Of a DNA stretch of 48,549 bases, positions 41,602-48,549 are shown in pieces; the first letter of the stretch is position 1, and every line of letters begins with the position of its first letter. A model generated the notes under the pieces. The model worked only from the letters and a program-made list of their open reading frames with translations, made no database searches and was not told the DNA's origin. This stretch comes from JBCBTD01 sp039818825. GTDB taxonomy: Bacteria > Pseudomonadota > Alphaproteobacteria > Geminicoccales > Geminicoccaceae. The translations under genes were made by a program, and so were the position numbers. The stretch covers positions 1 to 48,549 of the forward strand of contig JBCBTD010000032.1 of assembly GCA_039818825.1 (NCBI GenBank). The letters run 5' to 3'.

Positions 41602-42879
41602 CCGGACCGTCGAAGGCGGAACCGACGCTGACGCTCTAGAACGGGCATGGCTCGCCGGCGAAGCTGGGGAGGGCATGCGGTTCGCGATGCAGCTGGTCGT
41701 CAGTGCCGCCGAGATCATCGGTACGCCGTGTCCCGGAGAGACGCTACGCGCACGTCGACTTCGCCCGCCTGATGGTGGGGCAGGGCCTCCGCGTCGGCAC
41801 TCCTGCCTGGACCAACACGGTGCCGGCAAGCCTCGTGCTGCGGGAGGTCCGTGACGACGCGGACCCGGCGTTCCTGGCCGACGTCCACTTCGTCGGATGG
41901 TCTGAAGGTGCTCGCGGCAGCAGGCGCTGCCTCCGGCGGGATCGAGATGTTCCATGCAGTCGCCGTAACGCCCGAAGTGCCGTCGCTCGAGGCGGCACTC
42001 CATGGCCCGCCGCCGGACCGTGCCCACCAGCTCGTACCGGAGGATCTACTGCGGGCCCGGGACTCGCTCTCGATCGCCGCGGACGGCCCGATCGCGATGG
42101 TCGCGTTCTGCACCCGCACTTCTCGCTCGGTGAGTTCGAACGGTTCGTCGGGCTCGACGATCGTCGGTTCATACGGCGGCGTTGGCCGCGAAACGCGGTT
42201 GGCTGGCAGCGTTGGGGTGAGCCGGTGTGACGGTGTTGGTCGGCACCTACACCTGTTTCAGCCCGGTCGTGTGGGGCTGTCGAGGTCGGGTGATGACCAA
42301 TGCTGCCAAGTGGGCCTCCTGCGCGCCCGGCATGCTCGACGTCGACGTGGCGTTCGGGACGTTGGAAGACCGTGTCGAGAGCACCGTTCGCGGTGACGTC
42401 GCCCGCGACGCAAGGACCTGGTCCGACGCATTCTGGGTGGTCGCGTCCTGAGCGTCGGCGCTTGGGCGACGAGCGCTAGCCAGGTCCTCGTCAGCGCCCG
42501 TGCGCCTGGGCCTGTCGAGAGGCTCACCGAGCCACTCAGCTTCTGGGGCGGTTTCGATCCCGCGGACGGCCGGATCATCGACCGCAGCCATTCGGAGCGG
42601 GGTCGAAGCGTGGCTGACTCGATCCTGGTGATGTCCGGATCCAGAGGCTCGGCGGTGACCCCGGGCGGTGTCGCCGAGGCGTTGCACCGCTGTGTCAGCC
42701 CGGCGGCGATCCTGCTTCCGGGCCCGGACGTGAACCTGGCTGTCGGCGCTCGGGTCGCCGCCCATCTCTACGGAACGAGATGCAGGTATTGGCCTTGGAC
42801 GCCATCGCTTTTCAACGCGCTCCGTTCCGGCATGACGGTCGACACCGACGGGGCGCGGCGGATCACCGCTGGCGATTGA
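41598..42879 (+). pseudogene. Aconitase X (cis-3-hydroxy-L-proline dehydratase-like), broken
   Basis: Consecutive pieces of an aconitase-X protein lie here in several frames. They begin with ATG 41598 (overlapping the GH42 stop), a stop after 13 codons, then ERAWLAGEAGEGMRFAMQLV, HVDFARLMVGQGLR with TPAWTNTVPASL, ASGGIEMFHAVAVTPEVPSL, YTCFSPVVWGCRGRVMTNAAK, APGMLDVDVAFGTLEDRVES, and finally the swivel domain EPLSFWGGFDPADGRIIDR and RILVM-like SILVMSGSRGSA (42500-42879, frame intact). Segments between these are missing and at least three frame changes are needed, so the gene is dead, although the swivel part alone is still open. Intact relatives dehydrate hydroxyprolines. The start overlap shows it belonged to the galactoside operon. 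Confidence 0.8.
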
Positions 42880-43129
42880 CGGGTCCACATCGTCGATGGC
42901 GCAAGTCCCCGCTCCGTCGTGGGTGCGCGGCGTACCTTCGTGCGGTAGGGGTTGAACAGGTCGGCCGAGAAGCAGGCCCTCCGTTGTGCGAGCGTCGCGG
43001 CCGTGCAAGCGTTCGACCGCCTCTGACCGCTCGAAGGAACGGCGCAATCGCCTCCATCGTCCCGATCGCCCGCGACGTTGCCGTGCCGAGCCCGGAGGCG
43101 GGCGCTCGTATGGTGCCGATGGCGCCCTG
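42880..43129 (+). other. Unassigned stretch with a possible reductase relic
   Basis: No intact gene is seen. A plus-strand frame ending at 43130 reads NGAIASIVPIARDVAVPSP near its end, faintly like the C terminus of ketopantoate-reductase-type proteins. Its TGA overlaps the ATG of the next gene by one base, as coupled genes would. The identification is weak. Confidence 0.25.
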
Positions 43130-43885
43130 ATGCTGCAGCGCGAAGCCACGGTGGTGGGCCATGTGCGCGGCCTCGGTCGGGCGCTGCTGGACGATGCGGC
43201 GGTCTGGCGCCTCCTCGCAGTGCTCTTGGCGATGGACACCGTCGTCGTGCTCTGTCGCGCCGGCCGGAAGTGGGGCGTCGTCGACCCGCTGGGCCTGGTG
43301 CCGGTCCTTGCCGACGCAGGCAACTGGCTGGCGACGGCCAAGGTCTTGCTGATCGTACTGACCATGATCGTCGGCTGGCGCATGACCGGCAGCCGCGCTT
43401 ACGCTGCGCTGGCGATCGCGTCAGCACTGGCGCTCGTGGAGGTCGTCGGCAAGTTTCACTTGGTGGTTGCCGCCCCGCTCGGGGCGGCGTTGGTGTTCGT
43501 CGAGGCGCATTGGCGCGTCGACCTGTTCGTGGGCAAGGCCGTCTATTTCGGGCTGCTCGCGTTGGCGCTCGGTGTCGTCGTCGTCGCCGCTTGGCGCCGG
43601 TGCACCTTGCCGGAGCGCGGCCTCTTGGTCGTGCAAACCACGGCATTCGCGGCGGTCGCCTGCGGCTCGGTCGGTACCGATCTCGTCAACGGGGCGATCG
43701 GCCGGCTGGTGCCGAGTGCTGGGCCGACCCTTGCGCGCCTCGAATTGGCGTTCGAACTGGTCCTGAGTTCCGTGGCCGTGGCGGTCAGTATTGGTGTTTG
43801 TCGCTCGGTGTCCCGGGGCCGCTGGCAAAGCGCCGGTCCAGGCGTTGAGCGTCCGGGCTCGGTTCGGTCACCCCGCCGTCATTGA
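43130..43885 (+). CDS. Multi-helix membrane protein of unknown function
   Basis: I do not recognise the family. The 251-residue protein has a short basic leader and about six hydrophobic segments (AVWRLLAVLLAMDTVVVLC, TAKVLLIVLTMIVGW, AYAALAIASALALVEVV, KAVYFGLLALALGVVVVAAW, TTAFAAVACGSVGTDLV, LELAFELVLSSVAVAVSIGV), then a cytoplasmic tail rich in arginine and serine. No catalytic or binding motif is visible. ATG 43130 overlaps the end of an upstream open frame (TGATG); no good ribosome site is adjacent, which weakens the start. It lies alone between the aconitase-X relic and the VPLPA-tail gene. Confidence 0.62.
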   Translation: MLQREATVVGHVRGLGRALLDDAAVWRLLAVLLAMDTVVVLCRAGRKWGVVDPLGLVPVLADAGNWLATAKVLLIVLTMIVGWRMTGSRAYAALAIASALALVEVVGKFHLVVAAPLGAALVFVEAHWRVDLFVGKAVYFGLLALALGVVVVAAWRRCTLPERGLLVVQTTAFAAVACGSVGTDLVNGAIGRLVPSAGPTLARLELAFELVLSSVAVAVSIGVCRSVSRGRWQSAGPGVERPGSVRSPRRH

Positions 43886-43977
43886 TCGTGTATGGTTCTC
43901 TGTGCCGGTCGCCAACGGCGTCGCGCCGGTCCGCGTTGGGGACCTCGCGCGCAAGCGGAAGTGCCACGAGCGGAGGA

Positions 43978-44002
43978 AAGGCGGGGGCTCGGAGCCCCCG
44001 CA
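43978..44002 (-). terminator. Hairpin after the VPLPA-CTERM gene
   Basis: CGGGGGCTCGGAGCCCCCG (43982-44000) forms a strong GC hairpin about 20 bases after the minus-strand stop at 44020. The downstream side on the minus strand reads CCTTTCCT, a weak T run, so termination by this element is likely but not certain. Confidence 0.55.
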
Positions 44003-44019
44003 GTCGAACGTGGCGCCGC

Positions 44020-44691
44020 TCAGGTCTGACGACGACGCAAGCGTGCAGCTCCGAGCAGCGCGATTGCGGTGCCGAAGAGTGCCACACCGGCGGGCAACGG
44101 CGTGACGATCGCATCGACCTGGAAGCTGCCGACGGTCGCGCCGGCGAGGTTGGTTCCTGCAAGGCCGGCGGTCTCCAGGAGATCGGCGAACGCAGCCGAT
44201 ACCGCGAGGTCGCCCGCCACGAACAGGGAACGGTTGTCGGCGACGATCGTCGACAAGTCGGCGATTGCATCGAACAGAACGATGTTCAGGCCGACATTGT
44301 CCGCGACCTCGAACCGATTGCCGCCAGCGCTCGTGATGGAGAAGTTGCCGACGATGATCGCTTCTTCGTTGAACAGCACCGAGCCACGGTGCTCGATGCT
44401 GCCGGCGAGCGTGTTGAGCGGGTCGGCCGGGTCATAGTTGAACGTGCTCGGCCTGGCGCCGGGCGCGACGTCGGGGCCATTGATGGAAAAGCCGACGCCA
44501 TTGCCGCCCGTATCGGTGTTGACCGCTGGCGTCACGCCGGCGAGCGTCAGGTTCGCCGCCGATTCCAGCGTCGCGAAATCGAGCGCAACGCGCGTCTCGC
44601 CGCCGATGACCTGTACGGCCTTCGCGACGGCTTGCACCGGCGCGACGAACGCAAGCGCCGCGAACGCGGCGCCAACCAATGCTATCTTCAT
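44020..44691 (-). CDS. Secreted protein with VPLPA-type CTERM sorting tail
   Basis: An exported protein of 223 residues. A signal peptide (about 1-24, MKIALVGAAFAALAFVAPVQA) precedes a beta-rich, low-charge body with no cysteine (GSIEHRGSVLFNEEAIIVGN and similar strands). The C terminus is the sorting module TPLPAGVALFGTAIALLGAA followed by RLRRRQT: a PLPA motif, a single hydrophobic helix and a basic end. Such tails are recognised by exosortase-type enzymes that process surface or exopolysaccharide-associated proteins; no exosortase gene is in the window. GGGAG precedes the ATG. The gene is divergent from an ECF sigma operon across 205 bases, so it may be a target of that sigma factor (inference). 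Confidence 0.85.
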   Translation of the reverse strand: MKIALVGAAFAALAFVAPVQAVAKAVQVIGGETRVALDFATLESAANLTLAGVTPAVNTDTGGNGVGFSINGPDVAPGARPSTFNYDPADPLNTLAGSIEHRGSVLFNEEAIIVGNFSITSAGGNRFEVADNVGLNIVLFDAIADLSTIVADNRSLFVAGDLAVSAAFADLLETAGLAGTNLAGATVGSFQVDAIVTPLPAGVALFGTAIALLGAARLRRRQT

Positions 44692-44896
44692 GTGTATCTC
44701 CCGAGGTTGGTGATGTGGCCGGAAAAGCCAACACCCCCTTGGTTGCGGCTACGCGCCGCACTGCTCAGCCGAAGCGATCACGGATGCGTGAGGCGATGAT
44801 ACTGATGCTCGATTGGCCACTCGACGTTGAACGGATCGGCATTGGCGAGGCACTTACGTGACGGTCGTACGTCGCCACGTGCGTTGCCGCTGCTGA
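44692..44896. other. Divergent region between the VPLPA gene and the sigma operon
   Basis: It should hold both promoters. A GAAC box (in TTGAACGG, near 44828) could be part of an ECF -35 element, but no matching -10 was convincing. No terminator or RNA gene is seen. Confidence 0.35.
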
Positions 44897-45529
44897 ATGC
44901 GAACACGCAAGCCTCCGCAGCCGTCGTCCGAGGACCCGACGGCGTTCGACGACCGTCTCGCCGCGACGGTCGTCGACGACGAGTTCCTTTTGCGGCGGAT
45001 TGGTCGAGGCGATCGGACGGCCTTCGACGCCTTCTATCGTCGCCACTACGTAAGAGTCCTGCGATTCGCCATGCGGATCGCCGGCGATCAGGATATCGTC
45101 GACGAGGTGATCAACGACACGATGCTCGCCGTTTGGGACAGGGCCGATACGTTTCGCGGCGAGGCACGGCCGACGACGTGGCTGCTGGCGATCGCCTGGC
45201 GGAGCACGAAGCACCGCTTGCGTGCCGCCAGGCGATGGCGCGGCACCGTCGACATCGATGACGTGCCGATGGCCGATCCGTCGTCCCCAGAGGCCGACGC
45301 GGCAGACCGCCAGCGCGCACGCCATCTGCAGGCCTGCATTGCCAGTCTGTCCCCGACCCACCGTGCCGTCGTCGAGCTGACGTACTTCCACGACTACACC
45401 GGTCGGGAGATCGCAACCATTCTCGGCTGTCCGGAGGGGACAGTGCGAAGTCGGATGCTCTACGCCCGGCGTCGGCTGCGGGCGCTGCTCGCCGACCTGT
45501 ATGACCCGCAGCGAAAGGAGCATGAATGA
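44897..45529 (+). CDS. ECF-type RNA polymerase sigma factor
   Basis: A 210-residue extracytoplasmic-function sigma factor. Sigma2 (about residues 28-105) contains the FYRRHYVRVLRFAMRIAGDQDIVDEVINDTMLAVWDRA span and TTWLLAIAWRSTKHRLR for -10 recognition. Sigma4 (about 140-200) has LSPTHRAVVELTYFHDYTGREIA and EGTVRSRMLYARRRLRALL. Its stop overlaps the next gene's ATG (ATGA), so the sigma factor and the zinc-finger protein are made together, as for a sigma/anti-sigma pair. The third gene encodes a protease. The sigma factor probably drives its own operon and perhaps the divergent VPLPA gene. Confidence 0.93.
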   Translation: MRTRKPPQPSSEDPTAFDDRLAATVVDDEFLLRRIGRGDRTAFDAFYRRHYVRVLRFAMRIAGDQDIVDEVINDTMLAVWDRADTFRGEARPTTWLLAIAWRSTKHRLRAARRWRGTVDIDDVPMADPSSPEADAADRQRARHLQACIASLSPTHRAVVELTYFHDYTGREIATILGCPEGTVRSRMLYARRRLRALLADLYDPQRKEHE

Positions 45530-46218
45530 GGCCGAAGGGGCGTGTTTCTGATCGCGACGACGTGGCGGGTCGGTCCGCTCACGCACAGTTGTGGCCGCTA
45601 TTGCCGTGGCATGTGAACGGCAGCCTCGACGCGGCCGACGCGCGGTTGGTGGAGCGCCACCTAAACGCCTGCGAACGCTGTCGCGCGGAGGTGGCACGGC
45701 TCACGAAGATGGAGAGGGAGAGTTGTGGCACTTCGGCCTTGCAGGACCGGATGGATCGCGGTCTCCGCCGCGTGCACGCTGAAATCGATGCCCGGGAGTC
45801 GGTCCTGCCCCAGCCTCGCGAGCGTGGGGATAGGCCGACGTGGCGGCTGGCTTGGTCACGAACACCGCTGAGCGTCAAATCGCTCGTCGGCGCTCAGGCC
45901 GTCGTTGCCACAGCAGCCCTCATCATCCTGCTCATCCGCCCCGCACCTGAACTCGTGCCGGTCCGCTATCAACTCCTCAGCGAATCGGGCCCGGTGGTCG
46001 CAGAGGTCGTCTGGCGCGTTCGTTTCGTCGAGGACATGCAAATCGCGCAGCTACGGTCATTGCTGGAGGATCTGGAACTCACGATCGCCCATGGCCCGAC
46101 GGCGACGGGTGTGTTCACCGTCATTCCGGCGGGTGCCGACCGACGCGATCCGGCCGTCGTCGATGCGCGGCTTGCTGCTGCGCCGTTGGTCGCCGTGGCG
46201 GTGCGGGTCAGCCCATGA
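45526..46218 (+). CDS. Zinc-finger anti-sigma factor with one membrane segment
   Basis: A 230-residue protein. The N-terminal zf-HC2-type anti-sigma domain has H45, C49 and C52 (VERHLNACERCRAEV) after WHVNGSLDAADA. A single hydrophobic helix (about residues 121-138) separates it from a roughly 90-residue periplasmic part (LVPVRYQLLSESGPVVAEVVWRVRF, ending DARLAAAPLVAVAVRV). The topology fits a membrane anti-sigma holding the sigma factor inside and sensing outside. It is joined by four-base overlaps to the sigma gene and to the subtilase-lipoprotein gene, so the protease may belong to the same signal route. The signal is unknown. Confidence 0.85.
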   Translation: MRPKGRVSDRDDVAGRSAHAQLWPLLPWHVNGSLDAADARLVERHLNACERCRAEVARLTKMERESCGTSALQDRMDRGLRRVHAEIDARESVLPQPRERGDRPTWRLAWSRTPLSVKSLVGAQAVVATAALIILLIRPAPELVPVRYQLLSESGPVVAEVVWRVRFVEDMQIAQLRSLLEDLELTIAHGPTATGVFTVIPAGADRRDPAVVDARLAAAPLVAVAVRVSP

Positions 46219-47435
46219 GCCGTGCGCCACGGATCACGGTTGCCCTGTGGGTCGGGCTTGCAAGTGTCTTCGTCGCTGGCTGCTCGGTACCGGCGGCGGT
46301 CCAATGGCCCGCGACGATCGACCGACCGTCCCCCGTCGATCGGCGCTTCGTGATCATGGTCCCCGCGGACGACGGCGCATCGCGTGCGTCGGTCGTCGTT
46401 GCGCTTCTCTCGGACTACCCGATCGAACTCGTGGAGGAGGCGCCGTTCACCTCCATCGCGATGCACGGCGTCGTCGGTGAGGTCGACGGCGACCACGACG
46501 TCGAGGCGGTATTGGGTCAGCTCGGCCGGGACCAGCGGGTCGCTCTCGTTCAGCCGTGGCGTCGCTTCCAGCTGGAGGCGCCGGCTTACGACGACGCGCT
46601 GCTCGGTCAACAGACGAGCCTGCGCCGGCTGAACGTACTCGAAGCGCATCGCGTCGCCACCGGCGCCGGCGTCCGCGTTGCCGTCGTCGACAGCGCGGTC
46701 GACCGCCGGCATCCGGATCTCGAATCACGGATCACGGGCGCGGACGATTTCGTCGGTGATGAGGAGAGCGACGACGGCGAACGGCACGGGACGGCGATGG
46801 CCGGAATCATGGCGGCTACCGCCGACAACGGCACGGGCATCGTCGGCGTCGCGCCAGCGGCCGAAATCCTGGCGTTTCGGGCGTGCACCGAGGGCCAGAG
46901 CAGCGAGCCGGGCTGCTCCAACTTCGCTGTCGCCCGCGCCGTCGACCGGGCGATCGTCGAAGCTGCCGATGTCGTCAATCTGAGCCTCGCCGGACCGTAT
47001 GACGAGCTCGTGGCGCGCGTCATCGGACGTGCTCTCGCCGAGGACGTCATCGTCGTCGCGTCAGCGGGGAGCGGCCGCGAACCAGCGTTCCCCGCCAGTC
47101 TCCCCGGGGTCATCGCCGTCGGCGCCTATACGGGCGGGGCGACGGGCAGCGAGGTGATCCTGGCGCCGGGCGTGGACGTTCTGACGACGTCGCCAGGCGG
47201 CGGCTACGACTTCGTGAGCGGCAGTTCGGTCGCAACGGCCCACGTTTCCGGCATTGCGGCGCTCGTCCGGGAGCTGGAGCCGGCGCTCACGCCGGAGCGG
47301 GTCCGCGAGCTGCTCTTGCTTCGGCATGGCGGCGATCGGGTTCGGGCCGAGGCCGATGCGTGCGCGGCTTTGCGGGAAGTCAGCCTTGGCCTGCCCGCGT
47401 CTAGTGCGGCGCTGCGGGTCTGCGCTCCAATCTAG
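46215..47435 (+). CDS. S8-family subtilisin-like lipoprotein protease
   Basis: A 406-residue predicted lipoprotein: the lipobox VFVAGC places the lipidated cysteine at C23. Residues about 40-120 look like an inhibitor-I9-type prodomain. The catalytic triad is D159 (VAVVDSAVDRRHPDL), H191 (ERHGTAMAGIMAA) and S338 (SGSSVATAHVSGIAAL). The oxyanion asparagine expected in the AAAGN motif is replaced by S286 (VASAGSGREPAFPAS), which may lower activity. Two cysteines (C224, C234) could form a disulfide. It is the third gene of the sigma/anti-sigma operon and should sit at the membrane or in the periplasm. It could process the anti-sigma or secreted targets such as the VPLPA protein; both are inferences. 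Confidence 0.92.
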   Translation: MSRAPRITVALWVGLASVFVAGCSVPAAVQWPATIDRPSPVDRRFVIMVPADDGASRASVVVALLSDYPIELVEEAPFTSIAMHGVVGEVDGDHDVEAVLGQLGRDQRVALVQPWRRFQLEAPAYDDALLGQQTSLRRLNVLEAHRVATGAGVRVAVVDSAVDRRHPDLESRITGADDFVGDEESDDGERHGTAMAGIMAATADNGTGIVGVAPAAEILAFRACTEGQSSEPGCSNFAVARAVDRAIVEAADVVNLSLAGPYDELVARVIGRALAEDVIVVASAGSGREPAFPASLPGVIAVGAYTGGATGSEVILAPGVDVLTTSPGGGYDFVSGSSVATAHVSGIAALVRELEPALTPERVRELLLLRHGGDRVRAEADACAALREVSLGLPASSAALRVCAPI

Positions 47436-47665
47436 GGGAGACCGATCCGCCACCATCGCATCCGGTTGACGGTGTGGAGTACGTCGAGAACCGCCCCGAA
47501 GTGGCCTGGGTCGTTCGCTCGCTGATTGACCGTATCGAGTTGAGCTGTCGGAGGATGGCGGGTGTGTTGTCGATCCCGAGGGCGATCGTGCCGTTGTTTT
47601 GAGCGTTGCCGCGGACAAGAACGGGCCGCGCGAGGCGGGCGACCCGTTGGTTTGGCAAATCAAGC
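47436..47665. other. Region between protease gene and rRNA operon
   Basis: No gene is recognised. On the minus strand, downstream of the tRNA, AACGGG (47620-47625) and CCCGTT (47643-47648) make a hairpin with a GC-rich loop and only a short T stretch; it may help end the ribosomal transcript, although that is weak. Confidence 0.35.
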
Positions 47666-47742
<77 letters not shown>

Positions 47743-47809
47743 TTGGGTGTTTTGGTCGTGAGAGGGTTCTGTCGTTGGATTGGCGGTGGGTTTTGGGGTG
47801 TCTTGGATG

Positions 47810-47926
47810 GCCTGGCGGCGACCGACTCTCCCACGTCTAGGTGACGCAGTACCATGGGCGCTGAGCGGTTTCACGGCCGAGTTCGGGATGGGGTCGGGTG
47901 GTTCACGCTCGCTGTGACCACCAGGC
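47810..47926 (-). rRNA. rrf: 5S ribosomal RNA
   Basis: On the minus strand the terminal stem GCCTGGTGGTC pairs with the 3' side GCCGCCAGGC, enclosing the conserved core CACCCGACCCCATCCCGAAC and the GCGCCCATGGTACTG segment. The length is about 117 bases. It lies between the 23S 3' end and tRNA-fMet. Confidence 0.95.
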
Positions 47927-48178
47927 CATCGAAGGCACCTTGGGGTTGGTTGGTTTTCTGCCCGCCACCCACCCCCGATCGCCATGGTGGGGCGTCGGTC
48001 GTGACGCGCACCTTGGATCGATTGATGGGCGAGGGCAGTTCGGTTCCGGGGTGCTGGAGAGCACCCTGGCTGGCCGGACCCCGTTGGCGATCGGGGGCGG
48101 GTGGTGGGGAAGGTAGGGAAGGGCGACATGACGTAGGTTGGAGGGATGGTTTCGATGGGCTTGGTGCTGGGGCGGGGA
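47927..48178 (-). other. 23S-5S spacer with a long self-complementary stem
   Basis: The spacer is about 250 bases. Segments 47961-47984 and 48085-48108 are complementary over 24 bases, with one mismatch and one G-U pair in the RNA, and enclose about 100 bases that also contain a smaller hairpin (GGTGCTGGAGAGCACC). This looks like a processing stem in the ribosomal precursor. No tRNA lies inside. Confidence 0.7.

Positions 48179-48549
<371 letters not shown>

Noticed and set aside
40033..42027. A 664-codon minus-strand frame opposite the GH42 gene
   Set aside because: Shadow of a real gene with complete catalytic motifs on the other strand; composition is arginine-rich and of low complexity.
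42610..42879. A stand-alone aconitase-X small subunit (swivel domain) gene
   Set aside because: Some bacteria do encode the swivel domain separately, but here the conserved start of the domain lies upstream of this GTG and the large part next to it is broken. I therefore treated the whole as one pseudogene.

Overview
The window is high-GC DNA (about two-thirds G+C by eye) with dense coding and many 1-11 base start/stop overlaps. The best guess is an alphaproteobacterium of the Rhodospirillales/Geminicoccales kind. The evidence is a SAM-II riboswitch before metZ, the ribosomal order 23S-5S-tRNA-fMet, tripartite tricarboxylate and CUT1-type ABC transporters, and a VPLPA-type sorting tail. No similarity search was possible, so all names come from motifs and family resemblance.

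Left part (1-16231): the window opens inside a FIST-domain gene coupled to a NahK-type hybrid histidine kinase, facing a NarL/FixJ response regulator; this resembles the NosP/NahK nitric-oxide sensing pair. Then come a phosphoglycolate phosphatase coupled to an alpha/beta hydrolase, metZ under a SAM-II riboswitch and terminator, pyrD, two tandem SDR paralogs, a DGPF protein coupled to an ECF42-like sigma factor, one strikingly AT-rich orphan gene, and yifB (comM-like). After yifB lies a decayed stretch with two fragments of a second yifB copy and a broken acyltransferase-like gene, ending in a small secreted SH3-domain gene. A divergent Lrp/AsnC regulator and EamA exporter close this part.

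Middle part (16269-33296): a TctCBA transporter (minus strand) is divergent from a long plus-strand run: a beta-decarboxylating-dehydrogenase-like enzyme, a Gfo/Idh/MocA oxidoreductase, a GntR/FCD regulator, a D-2-hydroxyacid dehydrogenase, a TIM-barrel isomerase, a one-piece transketolase, a CUT1 ABC importer and two endonuclease/exonuclease/phosphatase-fold phosphodiesterases. An AACGTATAC-type operator occurs in the tctC/dehydrogenase divergent region and as a perfect palindrome just after the GntR gene, which suggests that the regulator controls both sides. This block is the strongest candidate for an undescribed catabolic pathway.

Right part (33297-48549): an FAD-dependent oxidoreductase relic, an M20 amidase with an uncertain start, a second CUT1 importer (ATPase divergent from binding protein and two permeases) with a GH42 beta-galactosidase, and a relic of aconitase X once coupled to that operon. 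Then come a membrane protein, a VPLPA-CTERM secreted protein divergent from an ECF sigma / zinc-finger anti-sigma / subtilase-lipoprotein operon, and the 3' end of a ribosomal RNA operon on the minus strand.
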